Assembly: GCA_009377575.1 (NCBI GenBank)
Contig: WHTU01000038.1
Coordinates: 1-32,556 of the forward strand
Length of the DNA: 32,556 nucleotides
Direction: 5' to 3'
Origin: Nitrososphaeraceae archaeon
GTDB taxonomy: Archaea; Thermoproteota; Nitrososphaeria; Nitrososphaerales; Nitrososphaeraceae
Shown: piece by piece, positions 24,203-32,192 of the stretch
Layout: each line of letters begins with the position of its first letter
How positions within the stretch are numbered: the first letter of the stretch is position 1
Program-made: the position numbers and the translations under genes
The notes under the pieces: model-generated
What the model was told of the DNA's origin: nothing
What the model saw: the letters and a program-made list of their open reading frames with translations, nothing else
The model's database searches: none

Positions 24203-24784
24203 CTATTCCATCCAATCTCTGTATTCAAGATACTCAAGTAGTTTTAAGAGTTCTTCTATTCTTGCCTGCCCGCCACTTTTATTTTTGCATAATTCATAGT
24301 GATGCCTTATCATTTTATCTTCATCAAAGGATATAATACCTTTATCTTCCACAATATCAAAAAATTTATCTTCTTTTCCTAGATGGTCTGTGATAAAAAT
24401 AGCATACGATTTAAGAAACCTAGCTATAGGTTCTTTTGAGCCAGTCTGTTTCCCTTCATTGATGCATTTCCTCGGAATTAACAGTTCTCTCTTGAACATT
24501 CTGGATATCCTTCTTCCAAGCTCATGTTCTATCAAAAATTTTCTAATATCTTCTGAAAAGTTATTCTTATCATGAGTACTTGGGAAATATACCTCCTCTT
24601 CTTTACCATGATGAAATGTGTCAATAGGTTCTTCCATAATTACTGAGGCAATCTCAAGATCTTCAAGTAAAATATCACTATCTTTGTCAGCATAAATCTT
24701 ATCTGAACATTTTTGTATTACTTCTCCAAATCTTCTTACAAATAGATGATCTTTCTTGAGATCTGATGTTGCCAGATGAAACAC
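24203..24784 (-). CDS. Hemerythrin HHE-domain-like protein
   Basis: The proposed GTG start at 24784 gives about 193 residues beginning MFHLATSDLKKDHLFV; the open frame extends 32 codons further upstream, but that part looks non-coding. Iron-ligand-like residues follow the HHE pattern: KKDH in helix 1, DTFHHGKEEEVYFPS in helix 2, LIEHELGRR in helix 3, and FITDHLGKEDKFF in helix 4. HHE proteins bind a di-iron site and oxygen or nitric oxide, and may act in redox or NO sensing. The C-terminus is charged helix. It resembles the archaeal DUF438/hemerythrin type. Intact in the core. Confidence 0.8.
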   Translation of the reverse strand: MFHLATSDLKKDHLFVRRFGEVIQKCSDKIYADKDSDILLEDLEIASVIMEEPIDTFHHGKEEEVYFPSTHDKNNFSEDIRKFLIEHELGRRISRMFKRELLIPRKCINEGKQTGSKEPIARFLKSYAIFITDHLGKEDKFFDIVEDKGIISFDEDKMIRHHYELCKNKSGGQARIEELLKLLEYLEYRDWME

Positions 24785-24884
24785 TTTATAGACGAACCTA
24801 CTTATACTTTTATGGGTTGAAAGCCAACAACGGTAATGGAAATCCCAATTTAAATACAATAAACAAATACCTGGAAGCAATGTA

Positions 24885-25381
24885 GATAGAGATCAATCCA
24901 AGCAAAAGTTATGAGATCAGCATTAAGATAATTTTCGGAAGCTTTTCCAAATTTCATAACAATAAGCTCCAAATACCAGAGACAAGTGTTATCATACTAT
25001 TAGTAGAGATGACATCACACGATATTGCTGTGTGTTTTAATCGTAAGCCCTGAAAGTCTGTAACTGGAAGATCATTCTTCATAAGTCTTAAGGAATGAGA
25101 ATTAATAAGCATCTATTTTTGATATTCTTAATAGTACAATTCTCAATAATAGTAATGTCATGTTTAATCGGACTCACTTCTGTAGCTTTTTGTCACACAT
25201 GTAAATTTCACGTCTCCAAATAAAATTCGATTTGAAACTAAAGATCTGTCAAATGTTTCTTTTTCGAATATTGATACAACCCGAATTATTTGGTGAAGAT
25301 ACCTGTTTTTGGTGATGTAAAAGAGGTAAAGGATAGGTTTAAGATAAAATAAAAAATTGGTGATGGCAGTATTCCCGGGAT
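24885..25381. other. About 500 nt with no gene seen
   Basis: Frequent stops in all frames and no motif. Short A-rich tracts lie near the right end, downstream of the secreted-protein gene. Confidence 0.5.
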
Positions 25382-26032
25382 CTATCTCACGAAAAGTTCT
25401 GTGTTTCTATCTGCTGTATCTTCAAGTACAACACATACTGCTGATGGCGTAGTATCTCCTGGTCCCACTCCGACGGGGATCAAACTGAAGGAAATCGCAT
25501 CTACCACATTGTTTCCTGGAGATAGGGTCAATGGTTGATTGCTAAAGGAATCAGTGCCTGTAAACGAATTTGGAATTCTAGCCTGAAGGGCATCTGTACT
25601 TTGTATCCTTACCTGACCTGGGGATTGGAAGGTTATTTTGTCTACCGCTCCTATCGCATTGGTTGGACATCCTGTGCCTGCGATTGATTTCAGTGTTATG
25701 AAGTGATTGTGGAATATGGGATTATTGCCGTTACCACCCTGTGTTGCGCTGTCTAGTACACCTTTGTGTGTGGTACTTACTATTATTCCTTGCCCGCTGG
25801 CGCTGCCCGAAGTTAGTAAGCCATAACCAAATACTGATGGATTTCCGTTACCGTTCGTTGGGATCAGTCCATCGGTTCTAAATAAGGCATCTAGTCCGGA
25901 TGGGTTTTTGCGTACAAGTACCTGTTCTAGATTCAGAAAGTCTGCTAATGCTGAGACTGCGACTGGTGATATGACCATTGCAGCTACTAATGATGCTACC
26001 ACGAATCCGCTAACAATTAAGGTGTTTTTCAT
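25382..26032 (-). CDS. Secreted protein of unknown function
   Basis: 216 residues with a clear signal peptide (MKNTLIVSGFVVASLVAAMV, cleavage probably near SALA about residue 30). The mature part is Gly/Asn/Thr-rich and beta-like, with two cysteines far apart (CPTNAIGAV and AVCVVLE) that could form a disulfide outside the cell. Stretches such as NHFITLKSIAG, ITFQSPGQVRI and VVDAISFSLIPVGVG suggest a single beta-sandwich. I recall similar exported proteins in Nitrosocosmicus-type archaea but no function. The gene is intact and stands alone. Confidence 0.7.
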   Translation of the reverse strand: MKNTLIVSGFVVASLVAAMVISPVAVSALADFLNLEQVLVRKNPSGLDALFRTDGLIPTNGNGNPSVFGYGLLTSGSASGQGIIVSTTHKGVLDSATQGGNGNNPIFHNHFITLKSIAGTGCPTNAIGAVDKITFQSPGQVRIQSTDALQARIPNSFTGTDSFSNQPLTLSPGNNVVDAISFSLIPVGVGPGDTTPSAVCVVLEDTADRNTELFVR

Positions 26033-26298
26033 GTTTATGGAATTATAAATCAGATTATCGTATTTCTGAATTAAGCAGCCTTTGTCCCCAAGAATAATAT
26101 GAGATATATAGCAGAGAATTTATCCTCATCGATCTCTGGATACATCCCCAACTATTTAGTTTATAGAATTCTTGTCAATCCTTGGCGTTCCCATCTTCCT
26201 ATTATCGATTGATACTGGTCCATATATCCCCTAGTATTCATAATAGCCCATGGTGTCGATTTCAACTAGTATATTTTGTTAGAGCTCATTTCTTACTT

Positions 26299-26600
26299 AT
26301 GACCATATTACCTTTAATCTTCTTTCTTGTTGCCGGCATACTCCAACTGTTCTGGATAATACCAATGATAGAGATGGGGAGGGGTTTGGTATGCTATTGG
26401 AATTGTGGGTACTGTTATTCTGATTAGAATATGGGCAGTAACTAGAATCCCTGACAATCCAATAATTGGTAGAGATGGACCTATAAATGAAATGGCTATT
26501 ACTATAGAAGTATTTCAGATTTGCATACATTGTAATATCAGCTGTAATTAGAGCAAATGAGAAAGTTGGCAAGCCTCAAATGATTAAGGAGAAGCGATAA
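26299..26600 (+). pseudogene. Small multi-span membrane protein with two frameshifts
   Basis: From ATG 26299: MTILPLIFFLVAGILQLFWI, then a +1 change near 26375. The next frame reads WGGVWYAIGIVGTVILIRIW, RIPDNPIIGRDGPINE and MAITIEVFQI. After a second change comes FAYIVISAVIRANEKVGKP, ending at TAA 26598-26600. Joined, it has three hydrophobic helices with a conserved-looking RxPDNPIxGRxG loop, a pattern I recall from thaumarchaeal membrane proteins of unknown function. As written it cannot be translated whole. Confidence 0.6.
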
Positions 26601-26840
26601 GCTTCATTTTCTTTGAATCTTTCAATCAACCTCTTCATAATGACCTGTTCCAGGTGGTAATTCATACATGTAGAATAGAGCAATAATATGGATAAACAGA
26701 CTAGGATAATAAAGGAAAGCGTTTCATGTTAGGACATTATTGAGATCTGACGTTGCGTTCAAGTTAGTATTTTGTGATCATAAACAGATTTAAATATTGA
26801 TTATTTTTAGTTACCAATGCTCTTCTACATCTACAGCTAG
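26601..26840. other. Spacer with no gene seen
   Basis: Nothing recognised. Confidence 0.3.
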
Positions 26841-26996
26841 GATGAAACGAGAGCATTAGATTTTAACTCGAAATATTTGATTAGACAGAATATTAAAAAT
26901 AGTAAGAGGCATAGATATCTACCAATAAGCTTCGGCAAACTCAGCTCTGAAAATCAGGGATTGTACGACATTATTATTGAAAGACAGAAACAATAG
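26841..26996 (+). pseudogene. Second copy of the integrase C-terminal tail
   Basis: It reads DETRALDFNSKYLIRQNIKN, then SKRHRYLPISFGKLSSENQG, LYDIIIERQKQ, stop. This matches the end of the truncated integrase at 16702-17235 (LNFNMQYLIK, then RRYLPISFHN, SENQGLY). Catalytic and zinc parts are absent. It lies in the same orientation about 10 kb from the first copy, and the sugar-dehydrogenase signal peptide starts 1 nt after its stop. Confidence 0.65.
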
Positions 26997-28401
26997 ATGC
27001 TAGTTACTAATTGGATTGGACTCTTATTATCATTATTGGCTCCAACCATATTTACTAATTCTCTTACTAAAATACAACCAACTTTGGCACAAGTCAAAGA
27101 ACCAATTTTCTATGCCCAGTAACGATACAACTAAGTCACAAAATAGTACTCAGGAACGGCTTCCGAAACAGGAAGGCTTCTCGGTGAGTCTGCTCACGAC
27201 AAACCTTAGCCAGCCACATAACATTCTCTATGGCCCTGATAATACTCTCTGGATTACCGAGCGTTTTGCCAAAAATATCACACGAATTGATCCGAGCAGC
27301 GGACTCGAACTTAACAGCATGCCAGTCCCTAATGTCCACCAATCCGAAGGTCAAGATGGCCTCATGGGTATGACGTTTGACCCTGACTTTAACAATACAC
27401 ATCATATTTACATCGCCTACACCTACGACGCTGCTGATGCCAGTGAGGAACTTGACCGCCGCACCAAAATCACTCGCTTCACATATGATTCAACAGCAGG
27501 TACTATCACTGAACCAATGGATGTAATCAAGGGACTTTCCGGTAGTACTGATCATAACTCAGGTCGTATGACATTCGGTCAAGATGGAATGCTATATTAT
27601 ACAATAGGCGATCAGGGCAAAAACTATCTCTCTTACTACTGCCTGGAAAACCAGGCACAAGAGCTACTAATGGCGGCAGACCAGATCGCGGCCCAGAATT
27701 GGACAGCATATGAAGGTAAGGTGCTACGAATGAACCCTGATGGCTCCATCCCCTCCGATAATCCAACGATCAATGGCCTTCTCAACCACATCTTCACGTA
27801 CGGACACCGTAACGCGCAGGGCATTGCAATGGGTCCCAGTGGTGATCTCTACATCTCGGAGCATGGCGACAAATCCGATGACGAGGTCAACCATCTCGAA
27901 GCAGACGGGAACTACGGCTGGCCTTATACTGCAGGTTACAACGACAAACAAGCGTACCAATTCGTCAATTGGTCAGCCGCGGAGAACTGTGAGGACCTGA
28001 CATTCACTAACATAGCACCTCCGCCAGCAGGCGTGCCTGTGATGAACGAGAGTGAGTTTGGGGCGTCCAACTTCATGCCACCGCTTCACACATTTTACAC
28101 AGTCGATAATGGTTATAACTTCACGGTGCCCGGATGTGACTACGTCTGCTGGCCGACCGTTGCGCCATCGAGCTTGCGACTCTACACGGCAGATGTTATT
28201 CCTGGATGGGAGAACACCTTCCTGATGACAACCCTGAAGGCCGGTAGAATTTTCCAGCTCGCGCTGAACGAGAACGGCACGGCGCTCGCGCGTGACCCTG
28301 TAGAACTCTTCCGCTCGGAGAACCGCTATCGTGATGTGGCATTTGACCCTGATGGCCGCACCCTGGTTCACTACTCGTATTCAGATATCAAGATAATATG
28401 A
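26997..28401 (+). CDS. Soluble PQQ-dependent glucose/aldose dehydrogenase, frame-split signal peptide, truncated end
   Basis: The main frame (27016-28401) closely follows bacterial soluble PQQ glucose dehydrogenase, which oxidises aldose sugars outside the membrane. Visible are the catalytic-base motif DHNSGR (179-184), IGDQGKN (197-203), GHRNAQG (263-269), SDDEVN and NYGWP (287-303), and WPTVAPSS (379-386). A signal peptide, MLVTNWIGLLLSLLAPTIF, is encoded from ATG 26997 in another frame and joins the mature frame if one T is changed in ATTTTC near 27106. The end stops at ENRYRDVAFDPDGRTL plus 14 unrelated residues, roughly 50 short of the family. GC content is far above the surroundings (40 of 60 bases at 28261-28320), indicating transfer from bacteria. 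Both ends are damaged. Confidence 0.8.
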
Positions 28402-28673
28402 CTAGTCAATAATCAAAACGCTCTCGACTACGTGATCGCCATAATAGATAGTTGATAATATTAATTGATATGAAGCCAATGAAACGCAAGACGTTAGAAT
28501 TAGGCTGCCTAATACAAAAGATATAACGCATATTAACGCCATTTTAATACAGCCTAATATGCATGTAAATGTTGACGAGGGTAAAATCGAGATAGATATC
28601 ACCAATGCTCATGATTGGGTTGAACGTATAGATAAAACAACTAAAGAGATATGCGATGGTCCAAATTGCAATC
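28402..28673. other. Region between sugar dehydrogenase and phasin repeat
   Basis: A 9-bp perfect inverted repeat, ATTAGGCTG (28499-28507) and CAGCCTAAT (28550-28558), precedes an open frame starting ATG 28559. That frame reads MHVNVDEGKIEIDITNAHDW then VERIDKTTKEICDGPNC, and after about 40 codons runs into the repeat at 28674. It could be the front of a small gene cut by the duplication, but no family is recognised. Confidence 0.4.
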
Positions 28674-28920
28674 GTACAACATGTAATACATTTTATCTTT
28701 TGAAGACCGTGCATTTCAGACTGCGATCTTCAGGTTATACTCGGCTTATCTTTGCATAAATGGCCTTAATTTCATCATCTGACAAACTATCTCAATAGCT
28801 TAAACGAATGGCCATGTTCAATGATTTTTTATTAATTTTTGATGTAATTCTATGGTATTAAATGGTGACTAATGCCATAAATTGCCGATGTTTATATAAC
28901 TGCCTTGGCGAGATATCAAC
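28674..28920. repeat. Conserved 247-bp upstream region, copy 2
   Basis: Gap-free counterpart of 18481-18727 including the TATA box (TTTATATAA at 28891-28899). Most differences lie in the last 50 bp before the ATG and the first 20 bp. Confidence 0.85.
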
Positions 28921-29091
28921 ATGTCAATGTCACAAAGAGTAGAAGAGAAAGCTATTGAAGACACTCAAAGAGTAGCTGAAGAAGCCAAGAGTATAAAAGA
29001 TAAACACGATGCAGCTCAAACTTTACAACAAGTTGGACAACCACAACACGTAGTAGTCAGAGAAGTTTATAGACATAGAACTGCCTGTTAA
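28921..29091 (+). pseudogene. Truncated phasin-like paralog
   Basis: 56 codons: MSMSQRVEEKAIEDTQRVAE, EAKSIKDKHDAAQTLQQ, then VGQPQHVV, which matches the start of the intact copy (PQHVV at its residues 4-8). It then jumps to VREVYRHRTAC, which corresponds to bases just after the intact copy's stop. The central roughly 165 codons have been deleted. The 3' flank (CAGAAATCTGATA onward) matches that of the intact copy. It has a promoter and a start, so a short peptide could still be made. Confidence 0.75.
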
Positions 29092-29439
29092 CAGAAATCT
29101 GATACATTAGAAATTACTCTAGTCATCAGTTGATGGCTAGATGAACTAATTATTTTGCAATATAATTGCTAGCTATTTAATCTATATATTGACGTGGACT
29201 TATCACCGCCGCAGGCGAGAGTTTGGGTGATAATAGAGAATGAAGAGACGTGGAAAGACCCGGATATAAAAGACTTTAAAAATACAGAGATTTGCTATTT
29301 TGGAGCTCAAAATCTATAACAAATGATCATTTCTCAGGAATTTATAGCCTCTCTAATTTGGCTCAAAGCTGAGATGATAATGCATAAAAACTATAGCTGC
29401 GATTAAAGACTTTTAGTCTACTAATTAAGACTTATAGAA
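29092..29439. other. Intergenic region with a hairpin
   Basis: No gene. TTATCACC (29200-29207) and GGTGATAA (29226-29233) form an 8-bp perfect stem around an 18-nt loop, a possible transcript structure. Confidence 0.4.
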
Positions 29440-29811
29440 ATGGTCAGACTTAATATAGTATATGATTTGCTGCAAACAAAAAAGCTCTCTGCGAATACCA
29501 TGAAAAATAATCAGATTTTACAGTCTATGGATAAAATCTATTTTATGATTTGTAATTCGTGTTACTGGTGTGCGTCTTATTTCGGCGTTGATGACTTAGA
29601 ATCTTTATCAACATCCTCGTCGCATGTTCTCGATTGTCACGTTTGTAATTCTCATAACACTGAACTAATACCTATCTCAACTGACGAATCGTTTAGAATA
29701 GAATATAGTGCAACTAAAGGTATAGAGATAGAATTCTATAAGAGTAACAAGGTTGTTGTTAGACAGCAATCTGCTAGTGAGTATGAAGCTCCACGACAAA
29801 TACGAGGATAA
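29440..29811 (+). CDS. Small zinc-binding protein
   Basis: Up to 123 residues from ATG 29440; a later ATG at 29500 is also possible. The core is C-x2-C-x2-C (MICNSCYWCASYF) followed after about 23 residues by CHVC, then SHNTELIPISTDESFRIEY and TKGIEIEFYK. I recall this plan (CxxCxWCASY, CPMC, ESIPIxxNExY, RGVxLEF) as a frequent thaumarchaeal family of unknown function. A zinc ribbon plus a small beta domain is likely. No operon partner. Confidence 0.6.
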   Translation: MVRLNIVYDLLQTKKLSANTMKNNQILQSMDKIYFMICNSCYWCASYFGVDDLESLSTSSSHVLDCHVCNSHNTELIPISTDESFRIEYSATKGIEIEFYKSNKVVVRQQSASEYEAPRQIRG

Positions 29812-29886
29812 CTTGTGTTCTGTTGAATTGTAACAATCATTGATTGATGGATAGGCTATTGATAGATCCATCTGATAAATTGACAA

Positions 29887-30022
29887 CTAAATAATATCAT
29901 GTTTAATCGCGCAATATTTATGATAGTAGTGTCTTGGTCTTCCACTACTCACGACAACATGATCACGTGTAATTCGGCCTCTACAAGAGACACAAAGTCC
30001 ATTCTGTTTTGGCTTCTATCAT
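29887..30022 (-). pseudogene. Short zinc-binding protein, frameshifted
   Basis: ATG 30022 gives MIEAKTE, then the frame stops. One base over it reads NGLCVSCRGRITRDH, SSGRPRHYYHKYCAIKHDII, stop at 29887. C-x2-C followed by YYHKYCA is typical of small thaumarchaeal zinc proteins ending HKxCAxxLNII. Total length 136 nt is one more than a multiple of three. The main frame itself has no start codon. Confidence 0.5.
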
Positions 30023-30119
30023 TCTGAGTATGCGATTTATTTTTTCATTAGGATTAATGATTAATGGGAGAACCAGATTACCAAATATTAATGAGCATAC
30101 AAATGAAATTTGTTATACA

Positions 30120-30449
30120 CTAACTTGGAGCAAAAACACAATAAAATTTGACCTCGTGTGGGCTTGAACTTAAACTAGCGCCTAATGTACCAATTAAATT
30201 CAATGACCTCACTAGCTTTCGGACTTTCGATTTTGCGATAACTGCGGGTAAGTGAATCAAATGATCTATATATTGACGAGTCTTATACGTTGTTTCTCTG
30301 TTAATTCTAATGTACAGATCAGTTGTCTTAATAGTTATTGTAATCAAAATAATTGGAATAATTGCATCTAGTATAATACTACCCCAGCAGCAAATGTCCT
30401 TTTTTTTACATGTTCGTCTTGTTCTATGAATACCGATGAGAGAATTCAT
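30120..30449 (-). CDS. Possible small membrane protein
   Basis: 109 codons from ATG. It has a Cys/Lys-rich front (CKKKDICCW), one hydrophobic helix (SIILDAIIPIILITITIK), and a basic region (RINRETTYKTRQ; AKSKVRKLVRSL). No family recognised. It could be chance in AT-rich DNA. Confidence 0.3.
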   Translation of the reverse strand: MNSLIGIHRTRRTCKKKDICCWGSIILDAIIPIILITITIKTTDLYIRINRETTYKTRQYIDHLIHLPAVIAKSKVRKLVRSLNLIGTLGASLSSSPHEVKFYCVFAPS

Positions 30450-30848
30450 GTGTATTGCAGAAATCCTGATACCGTTAATAAAAACTTGCTCTTAGAGCAT
30501 AAACAAAAATTAATGCCAAGGCCAATTATGGATGATGATCACTATGTCAATACTCATTATTACATGCAAAATCAACTTAATGACAAGATAAAATCTAGTT
30601 CGATCAGCTTATCAACATCATACTGAAAACAATATATTTGAATCCATAAAATTGATAAATGGGTATTAGAATAAAATATTTAATATTGGTATCGATAATT
30701 CGCCTGTAGCGTTTGAACAAGATCGTGCTATACTATACCTGAAATAACGTAGCACAACCCTATTACTCATTAAGAGTAACTAGTGATATAATTATGGGTT
30801 AGGATAAAAATAGAAAAGTTATTTAGTTTAGCGATATAAACAAAAAAC
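30450..30848. other. Stretch with no convincing gene
   Basis: A 66-codon plus frame (30426-30626) is rich in His, Asn and Ser without motif. Nothing else seen before the TRAM gene. Confidence 0.35.
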
Positions 30849-31109
30849 TTAAGTTGGTTCTGTTGAACCCGCTAGCACTTCTGCTGTAGCAAATCTACTT
30901 CCCACAGAATTAATCTTAATCTTTACGTTTTTGTCCCCTGCCTTTGCGCTTTTTATAAATATTATAAAGCCTTGTATTCTTGCGATACCGTCTCCACTTC
31001 TACCTGTGTCAGTAATGTCTACTGTATACTCTTTGCCTGTTTCTACAGGTTTTGAGGAACCTCTCGTGTTCTGTCCGTAACTCATTAAAAGTCGTAGTTG
31101 GGTAGGCAT
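30849..31109 (-). CDS. TRAM-domain RNA-binding protein, copy 2
   Basis: 86 residues, paralog of 21770-22030. The core VETGKEYTVDITDTGRSGD, GIARIQGFIIFIKSAKAGD and VKIKINSVGSRFATAEV differs at only a few positions. The second ATG (31085, MSYGQN) is the likelier start. Non-coding bases on both sides are also duplicated, so this is a recent segmental copy rather than an old paralog. Confidence 0.9.
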   Translation of the reverse strand: MPTQLRLLMSYGQNTRGSSKPVETGKEYTVDITDTGRSGDGIARIQGFIIFIKSAKAGDKNVKIKINSVGSRFATAEVLAGSTEPT

Positions 31110-31190
31110 TATGGTAATATGAATTAATGTATTAATGTAGTAGAATCTGTATCACTTTCTAATATGTTCTAATGTTTTGTCTTTTGACAT

Positions 31191-31338
31191 TCATTTACCC
31201 ATTCGCTTTAGTTGTTGGTTTTTAATATCTATAGCTTTGCCAAGATCATATAATTGAGCATTTCATAGTACTAGTTTATTCATCAAATTTCTCTTTTTAT
31301 CTTCTAGGTTTATTACGTCATTACTGAGACATTGAATT
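31191..31338 (-). pseudogene. C-terminal fragment of the helical protein, copy 2
   Basis: It reads CLSNDVINLEDKKRNLMNKL, VL, a TGA where the other copy has TGG (Trp), then NAQLYDLGKAIDIKNQQLKR and MGK, stop. It is the counterpart of the last 48 codons of 22124-22746. Similarity ends at about 31338, which marks the edge of the duplicated cassette. Confidence 0.65.
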
Positions 31339-31391
31339 CTGTGGTCTCCTAGTACAATTTATCACACTGTTAAAATATGTAATTTTACTGT

Positions 31392-31652
31392 ATGTTTCTG
31401 ATATTCCAAACATTCGAAGACTGTATAAGATCATTCTGTATTCGCTGTGACGATGTAGGACTAGACTGTAATTGCATTATTTATGGAAATACTGCAGAGA
31501 AAGTCGTGGATGAGACATTCATGCACATGTTTGAATATCACGCTATAAATCCGAATGAAATGACCACGTCTATGAGATTGAAGATTAAAGAGAATATGCA
31601 GATTCATTCTCATAGTGATTGTCTATCAAAATCGAATTGTACTATCTTTTAG
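31392..31652 (+). CDS. DUF1059-like small protein
   Basis: 86 residues from ATG 31392. The core CDDVGLDCNCIIYGNTAEKV, HMFEYHAINPNEMT and RLKIKENMQIH follows DUF1059 (CxDVGxDCxxxIxGxTxEEV, then HAxxxHGxxPxxMT). The family usually has about 50-60 residues and unknown function; here an N-terminal extension (MFLIFQTFEDCIRSFCIR) and a Cys/Ser tail are added. The gene appears intact. Confidence 0.7.
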   Translation: MFLIFQTFEDCIRSFCIRCDDVGLDCNCIIYGNTAEKVVDETFMHMFEYHAINPNEMTTSMRLKIKENMQIHSHSDCLSKSNCTIF

Positions 31653-31821
31653 GTGACATTACTATCACTAGATATCGTCGTCTGGTTGATCAGATTTAGC
31701 AAGATAACAATTGATTGGATGCATGCACTGACTAGGCTGTTGCATATATATAGAAATCGCAGATTATCTGACATTACTCAATCAACAAAAACTGAAATAT
31801 CAAGACATCACGAATTAAGCT

Positions 31822-32095
31822 ATGGTAAAAATCGTAGAAATGGACGATAGAATAACTCTTGAAAAACAGTTGGATGAAGATGCTGGGCCAATCATCGTAA
31901 TGAATAAGTTGAATGTAGAGCTCAACTAGCAATGGTACGTTCATTAATTGTGTCGTTTGGGAATCTGCAGCACATTTTAAACAGGCTTTTAATAGGCTAA
32001 AATTCCATTCAAACATGGCTAGTATTCTGCCCAATACCATGATGTCTCCTCATTTATTCAAAAAGGTCGCAGTGCCAGGGATCTGTGTAGACTGA
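31822..32095 (+). pseudogene. ABM-type monooxygenase-like protein with internal deletion
   Basis: ATG 31822 starts MVKIVEMDDRITLEKQLDED, AGPIIVMNKLNVELN, stop. A few bases on, in another frame, NGTFINCVVWESAAHFKQAF, NRLKFHSN and MMSPHLFKKVAVPGICVD end at TGA 32093-32095. These are the two ends of an antibiotic-biosynthesis-monooxygenase (ABM) domain of about 115-125 residues; about 35-40 central residues are missing. The join is near 31925. As written it encodes only a 34-residue peptide. Confidence 0.6.
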
Positions 32096-32192
32096 ATCTT
32101 TAGCTATCATTCAGATTGTCGAATAGTAGAGACAATTTGATCGTAATATGGTTTTATAGTTTGACAGCATTAGCATAAAGGCAATAATAATT

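Noticed and set aside
24785-24880. N-terminal 32-codon extension of the hemerythrin-like frame
   Set aside because: The extension (Trp/Cys/Tyr-rich) does not look like an HHE N-terminus; the GTG at 24784 directly before the helix-1 motif is a better start.
27136-28371. Several minus-strand and shifted frames inside the sugar dehydrogenase
   Set aside because: Shadows of a GC-rich gene whose main frame has all family motifs.
30120-30260. tRNA-like string GTTCAAGCCC on the minus strand near the end of a weak ORF
   Set aside because: The flanks do not pair into a T arm or acceptor stem, and no anticodon arm is visible.
31653-31850. 65-codon GTG-initiated frame after the DUF1059 gene
   Set aside because: It overlaps the start of the ABM-like gene and has no motif of its own.
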